Assembly: GCF_003073045.1 (NCBI RefSeq)
Contig: NC_037593.1
Location: 425,525-489,524 of the forward strand
Length of the DNA stretch: 64,000 nucleotides
Direction of reading: 5' to 3'
Source of the DNA: Pomacea canaliculata
Lineage: Eukaryota; Mollusca; Gastropoda; Architaenioglossa; Ampullariidae
Within the stretch, counting starts at the first letter, position 1, and every line of letters begins with the position of its first letter. The notes beneath the pieces are model-generated. The model was not told the origin of the DNA, searched no databases, and saw nothing but the letters and a program-made list of their open reading frames with translations. The translations under genes were made by a program, and so were the position numbers. Of the stretch, positions 59,501 to 64,000 are shown one piece after another.

Positions 59501-62500
59501 GTCAGTCAGTCAGTCAGTAATGGCATGCTGTCAGTCAGTCAGTCAGTCAGTCAGTCAGTCAGTAATGACATCTTGTCAGCCAGTCAGTCAGCCAGTCAGT
59601 CAGTAATGACATCTTGTCCGTCAGTCTGTAGTGGCATGCTGTCAGTCAGTCAGTCAGCCAGTCAGTAATAGTATGTTGTCAGTCAGTCTGTAGTAGTAGT
59701 ACGTAGCAGTAATGTCCCTATGGAATGACGTAAACTGCACTAGGGAGTGACGCGAGAGATGCCAGTACGGAGTGACGTCGACGTGTCGTGACGGAGTGAC
59801 GCGAGACACCTGTGAGTACGCAGTGACGTGCAGCTATAGAGTGACGACACTGCACTGTGCAGGTGGGAGGACCCAGTGCCCGTGCTGCACAAGCCCAAGG
59901 TGACGTTCGTGTTCTGTGGGATGGGCACCACGTGGCCAGGCATGTGCAGGGAGCTTGTGCGTGACGTGCCGGTGTTTGCACAGACCATCCAGCAGGTACA
60001 GGCGTGTGACATGCTTTAAACTTACCTCAGAGGTACAAATACCTGATGTTGTTCTCTCCCTGTGTTCAGGACAAACACCCAGCTGATGATGATGTCCACG
60101 ACATCCAGACACTGGAGGTGTGACACGTCACAGCAAGCAGCGCCGACTGCAGTCATGGCCGCCGTCAACGTGCCGACACCACGATGCAATAATTCTATTT
60201 TAAGTGCATTCTTGCTTTTAAAAAAATGAAAGAAATGCATTTTATTTGTTGTTTGTACAAATATTAAATAGTTTGTGACATTTCCAGACTTCTGCTCCTG
60301 TAGGTAGAAAGGTGTCTGGCGGCTTACGTCCCCTGGTCCCTGACAGAGCGCCTACAGCAAGAAACCTTCTTCAACGACCCCGAGTTCTCTCCCATCGCCA
60401 TCTTTGCATGTCAGGTGAGTCAGGTGACCGATGGCTGTCCTCACCAGGTAAGCACAACTGTCGTGACGTAGTCACGTTCTTGCACTGCAGCCAAGAGTAA
60501 ACTTGCGCAGTCTACATTCCGTGAGGATGATCGCGACGATGTTGGTGATGACAACGAAGACGAAGACGACAACAATCCAAGTGGATGATCACCAATCTGC
60601 TAGTCCGCTGGCTTGCCTAGTGACAGTAGAGATGATGTCCCTTTCCACCTCGTCACAGGTGGCGCTGGCGGCTACCTGGCGTGACCTAGGCGTCGAACCG
60701 CAGAGAATTGTGGGACAGAGCGTTGGGGAGGTGGCGGCAGCACACGTGGCCGGGTGCCTGGGTATGGAGGATGCTGTCAAGGTGGTGTATCATCGCTCAC
60801 ACCTTCTGTCTCAGGTGACAGGTGGCAAGATGACCATCGTGCGCCAGGTCAAGGTCGAGCAGGTGAGTTGTGAGCAAGGATGATGTAATGTGCTCCTCAC
60901 ATGCTCCTCACAGGCAACCTGAGGTTGAGGTTGATGTGGCCTGACTGTGAGTTGGTAGTAGTGTCAGTCTCTTTACAATGAGCTGAGTGCACAGCTGTCA
61001 GCTCCTTGATTACATTAGTTGTTATAGGTGTCAAGTGTATATATGATCATGTCACAGCCTTGTGCAGTTTCTAGTCCCCAGTCATATCACATCATACAGC
61101 TGTCAGCCCCCCGTTACACCACATCATACAGCTGTCAACTCCACTTATACAGCACTCAGCCCCAGTTACACCACATGATACAGCTGTCAGCCCCAGTTAT
61201 ATCACATCATACAGCTGTCAGCCCCAGTTATATCACATCACACAGCCGTCAGCCCCAGTTATACCACATCATACAGCTGTCAACTCCACTTATACAGCAC
61301 TCAGACTTATATCACATCAGGTTATATCACATCACACAGCTGTCAGCCCCAGTTACATCACATCACACAGCTGTTCATTTCTCCAGCTTTCTATTGCTGT
61401 GTATTGCCTGCCCTACCCATGTGAAATGTTGACGGCGATGCAGACTGCAGACGCCAGACCCCGGAGAACAAGTGATGAGGAGGCTGGTCTGGATGTCAGA
61501 GAGAGAACACAGAACCAACCAGGCAACCACTTAGTGTCAAGCACGTGTTGCCACAGTCGTAGGACACCAGGAACCTGTACCTGTAACAGTCAAGCCGCGT
61601 CAGCTGGTCTGTGGTCATGTGACCTGACACGATACCCTGTTTAAGACCGTCATTCAGGGTACCTGGCAGGTTTGTCGATGCCGCGGTGACCAGAGGAAGG
61701 ACTGGCTGACGAACTGGTTGGTGCTGTCGAGCTCTGCTGACTGTCGCCCGCGACAGGTGTGAATGGCGGGCCCCGTCAGCTGCCACTTCTCCCCTCAACG
61801 ACAGGTCAAGGGTCGACTGACTGACCACTGACATCGGTTGATGTAGGTGTCAGCACCCACTTACATCAACTGACATAGGTGACGTTACTCTCTAGGTGAC
61901 AGTTCCCTCCTCGTGCTGTTCTTGTTCCGGGTCGACTGACCAGTACGTCACGTGACTGCCGTGCATTGCAGGTGCGGTCCGTGCTGTCTCGACACGTGTC
62001 AACAGCCTGCGTGTCCCTGCAGTACAGTCCCACGGCCTGCTGCATCAGTGCGGACGCCGAGGTCATGGAGGAGGTCAAGGCGCAGCTCCTGCACGAGATG
62101 CACGCACAGAACAAGGGCATGCAGTTCCTCGACCTGCAGGTAGCAGCGGCCTACCACAGTCACCACGTGGAGCCCTGCAAGCAGCCGCTAGCTGACGCTT
62201 TACAGGGGCTCGACCCTTGTCCACCCCGGGTGCCGTTCTTCTCCAGTGTAACCGGCGAAATATTGACGACTGGTACTCTCCACTTTGCTTTCCTCTTGCT
62301 GTCCTCACTGGCAGCTCCATAAGATAAACAGACTTTATTTGTCTGAACGAGTATAAAAGGCTTGCCGGGTACCTGTCGCTGTCATGGCTTCTGTGGGGGA
62401 CCTCTGTGGGTGGCGTCTGTTGACAGGGTGGAGTTTGGCCGTGATGTGCTGTTAGTTGTTGTCTGGGCGTGACGCACCAACTCCGCCTCCTGGTGTGATT

Positions 62501-63325
62501 GACAGAATGACAGAGTGATCCCCCTGTTCTAGCGGCCACTCACAAGTCTCAATGCTTCGTCTTTCTCAGCCCCTGACGTGCAGTACTGGGTGGACAATCT
62601 GCGCATGCCCGTGCTCTTTGACCGTGCAGTCCGGAAGTCATGTGACCCTAAGAGCAAGACGATTTTTCTGGAAATTGGCCCTAAGCCGACACTGCGAGCT
62701 CATCTGGCAGACATCTTTGACAAGGTTGGTGGCCTCGTACTTCAGCGACCTCACTGGGCGAGTAGCAGCCGAGTCACAGACATTTCCCTTCTCGTAAATA
62801 AACAATTGTCACTGTCACTGTCACTGTCACTGTCATTGTCATTGTCACTGTCACTGTCATTGTCACTGTCACTGTCACTGTCACTGTCATTGTCATTGTC
62901 ATTGTCACTGTCACTGTCACTGTCACTGTCACTGTCATTGTCACTGTCACTGTCACTGTCACTGTCATTGTCATTGTCACTGTCACTGTCATTGTCACTG
63001 TCATTGTCACTGTCACTGTCACTGTCATTGTCCCACCTGTCTACTTCTTTATCTACCTCACGTTGCAACGTCTATAAATAGTACGGCGTCGCTATGATCT
63101 CTCAAAACTCTAGTAAGCCACACCGGATCTCGCTGATGATGATGATGATGATTGATGATGATGATGATGATGATGACAGGAAGACGTCACGACTGTGGTG
63201 TCAATGATGAAGCAGCCGGAGTACAGAATTTTCCTGCAGGCAGTCGTTGACCTCCACTTACAAGGGGTAGACCTCACCTGGGCGAACTTACCTACCTTAG
63301 GTACCCGCATCACAGAAATTCCCAG
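53583..63325 (+). CDS. Type I polyketide synthase / FAS-like megasynthase, N-terminal KS-AT part (15 exons, 3'-partial)
   Basis: Exons: 53583-53797, 54561-54721, 55405-55608, 56022-56203, 57079-57253, 57848-58014, 58516-58745, 59091-59300, 59863-59995, 60070-60117, 60304-60414, 60659-60862, 61972-62272, 62570-62724 and 63180-63325. All junctions are GT-AG and in frame, giving about 880 residues before the edge. The ketosynthase (about residues 8-425) starts '[20 protein letters not shown]', carries Cys177 in 'DTACSSSL', His312 in 'EAHGTGT' and His350 in 'KTNIGH', and ends '[14 protein letters not shown]'. A linker follows, then the acyltransferase (about 527-860) with '[13 protein letters not shown]', nucleophile Ser633 in 'GQSVGE' and His742 in 'AYHSHH'. 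KS extends and AT loads acyl units, so the enzyme makes a polyketide or unusual fatty acid in the cytosol. '[17 protein letters not shown]' is PKS-like, while 'GMGT' recalls animal FAS. Later domains lie beyond the window, so reducing type and product cannot be told. Confidence 0.93.
54697..55087. repeat. 41-bp minisatellite made of a PKS exon end plus its splice donor, 9 donor copies
   Basis: The first copy is the real end of PKS exon 2 with its donor at 54722. Eight further copies place 'gtgagtag' at 54763, 54804 and so on every 41 bp to 55050, each preceded by 'acaggagtctttgtgg' from the exon. Confidence 0.95.
55195..55300. repeat. Tandem duplication in PKS intron 2
   Basis: Two copies of a segment containing 'ggtcagtgtcggtcagtagc' and 'ccttcctccataccccag'. 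Confidence 0.85.
55840..55950. repeat. 32-bp tandem repeat in PKS intron 3
   Basis: Three to four copies of a unit containing 'gactgcctaatgacgtgtat'. Confidence 0.9.
56204..56368. repeat. 26-bp minisatellite starting at the PKS exon 4 donor
   Basis: Unit 'gtaagtgtctggtgtaaaca' plus 'cctggt'. The first 'gtaagtg' is the real donor, and further 'gtaagtg' copies follow in the array. Confidence 0.92.
56545..56855. repeat. 37/39-bp minisatellite, about 8 copies, each with CACGTG
   Basis: Unit contains 'accacgtgtgtagaggtgtg' and 'tgacacagtgacaag'. It lies in PKS intron 4. Confidence 0.95.
57300..57530. repeat. Minisatellite in PKS intron 5 with acacgtgacac units
   Basis: About four copies of a 60-bp unit with 'cacattacacacattacaca' and 'gcatgtccagatt', each with a CACGTG or ACGTGAC core. 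Confidence 0.9.
58075..58256. repeat. gtgtgtaacacttct minisatellite in PKS intron 6
   Basis: Irregular 20-30-bp units 'acttgtgtgtaacacttctc' with 'catatgtgtgtaacgtg' variants. Confidence 0.9.
58820..59100. repeat. Minisatellite running into the PKS exon 8 acceptor
   Basis: About eleven copies of a 22-28-bp unit 'gtcagcaggtcgtgtgtagt'. Many copies contain 'gtcagcagg', identical to the acceptor used for exon 8 at 59091. The first codons of exon 8 are themselves repeat-derived. Confidence 0.92.
59340..59695. repeat. CAGT tetranucleotide array in PKS intron 8
   Basis: 'cagtcagtcagtcag' tracts separated by 'taatgacat' and 'tagtggcatgctgt' spacers repeated as larger units. Confidence 0.95.
61060..61380. 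repeat. 31-bp minisatellite in PKS intron 12
   Basis: About ten copies of 'cagctgtcagccccagttat' followed by 'atcacatcata'. Confidence 0.92.
61440..61835 (+). mobile_element. RTE-type LINE 3'-end fragment in PKS intron 12
   Basis: Decayed translation gives 'GHVT' then '[13 protein letters not shown]' with a stop between, followed by 'QRKDWL'. This is the same order as in the fragments at 8290-8520 and 42960-43210. It is 5'-truncated, as expected for LINE insertion. Confidence 0.7.
62806..63036. repeat. Hexanucleotide array tcactg/tcattg in PKS intron 14
   Basis: About 38 copies of TCACTG with TCATTG variants; all frames are open and none is coding. Confidence 0.97.
63134..63179. repeat. gat repeat forming the acceptor tract of PKS exon 15
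   Basis: 'gatgatgatgatgatgacag' leads directly into the exon at 63180. A normal pyrimidine tract is replaced by a GAT microsatellite, as also upstream of exon 6 of the chitin-binding gene. Confidence 0.85.
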
Positions 63326-63416
63326 GTAAGCAATGCCTTGCACAGTGAAGCCAGACTGTCCTCTCCACAACCTCTTCTTGGCTTTGAGCCACCAAAGAGA
63401 GAAGAAGAGCAAATGG

Positions 63417-63453
<37 letters not shown>

Positions 63454-64000
63454 TGCTGTGTCCAGTCCAATCAACATGCTTTAAACACTGGACGTGCAGA
63501 CTGCCATCGACATGCAAGGTCAGAGGTCGGCGATGATACTTCACGTGGTCACGTGGTAAAGTGTGGTTGTGTATAAGCCAGCCAGAGGCCATGTTCTTCC
63601 TGGTTTCACACGCCAGTCCCTGAACATGACATTGTTGTTTGTTGTTTGTTGTTTGTTGTTTGTGTGGCGTGGGTGGGGGACATGTTTGATATACCCTGGG
63701 GAAGCTGGACATACCTGGACATGATGCAGCAGAGGTGAGCTCCTTGCTGTGTACCACTCACGTGATGTAGTCACGTGGATGTAGTCTCTGCCCTGCCCTG
63801 CACACATGTCCGGCATGTTTGTCAAGAGGAGGCCGAGTGTCACCGTTATCACACAACAGCTGACCAGGAGTGGACATCACCCTCGTCACTTGATGTTCTC
63901 TGATGATGTGTGCAATGAGACATTCACGCACTTCTTACTCTCGTAATTACTCATTTACACCCGTAATTACTCACAAAGGAGTCTGACAGAGTCAGACAGC
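63326..64000. other. PKS intron 15 continuing past the right edge
   Basis: No next PKS exon recognised. It holds an AGAC run (63418-63451) and a 'gttgtttgttgtttg' run (about 63634-63662). Confidence 0.5.

Noticed and set aside
62578..63081. ORF continuing PKS exon 14 into a long Ser-Leu repeat
   Set aside because: It is read-through of the donor at 62725 into the TCACTG array; splicing to 63180 restores AT-domain sequence.

Overview
The window is animal nuclear DNA, most likely from a mollusc (probably a gastropod). The genes are split by GT-AG introns, introns and spacers are packed with mini- and microsatellites, and there are RTE-type LINE fragments, hAT-type MITEs and tRNA-derived SINEs. 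No operons, rRNA genes, CRISPR arrays or viral genes were seen. Gene models were built by hand from translated exons. Every junction listed keeps the reading frame, but no transcript or database was consulted.

Layout. (1) 299-16396, plus strand: the 3' thirteen exons of a secreted multi-domain chitin-binding protein with eleven CBM14/peritrophin-A modules and Ser/Thr-rich mucin-like linkers; its 5' end is off the left edge. (2) 16.4-20.9 kb: its probable 3' UTR, then a 2.2-kb CA-rich satellite. (3) 20942-22948, minus strand: a complete three-exon vitamin K epoxide reductase (VKORC1-like). (4) 23-31.5 kb: no gene recognised, but SINEs, a MITE and simple repeats. (5) 31589-35377, plus: a complete inosine-uridine-type nucleoside hydrolase. 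(6) 37.4-38.1 kb: a decayed RTE endonuclease. (7) 38670-45197, plus: a nine-exon gene for a protein that matches only the N-terminal beta-propeller of clathrin heavy chain and then stops. (8) 45.2-53.5 kb: probable long 3' UTR, a hAT-like MITE and minisatellites. (9) 53583 to beyond 63325, plus: the first fifteen exons of a type I polyketide synthase / FAS-like megasynthase covering the complete ketosynthase and acyltransferase domains; the remaining domains lie off the right edge.

The genes do not form an obvious pathway. The left and right parts (about 1-31 kb and 48.6-64 kb) are GC-richer, satellite-laden and full of CACGTG motifs, while 31.5-48.6 kb is AT-rich with quieter introns. Shared MITE, SINE and RTE families on both sides argue that this is one genome rather than a chimera.

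Most worth a second look: the clathrin propeller-only paralogue, the animal PKS, and minisatellites that have grown out of splice sites of the PKS gene, notably one carrying nine perfect copies of a 5' splice site together with the end of its exon.
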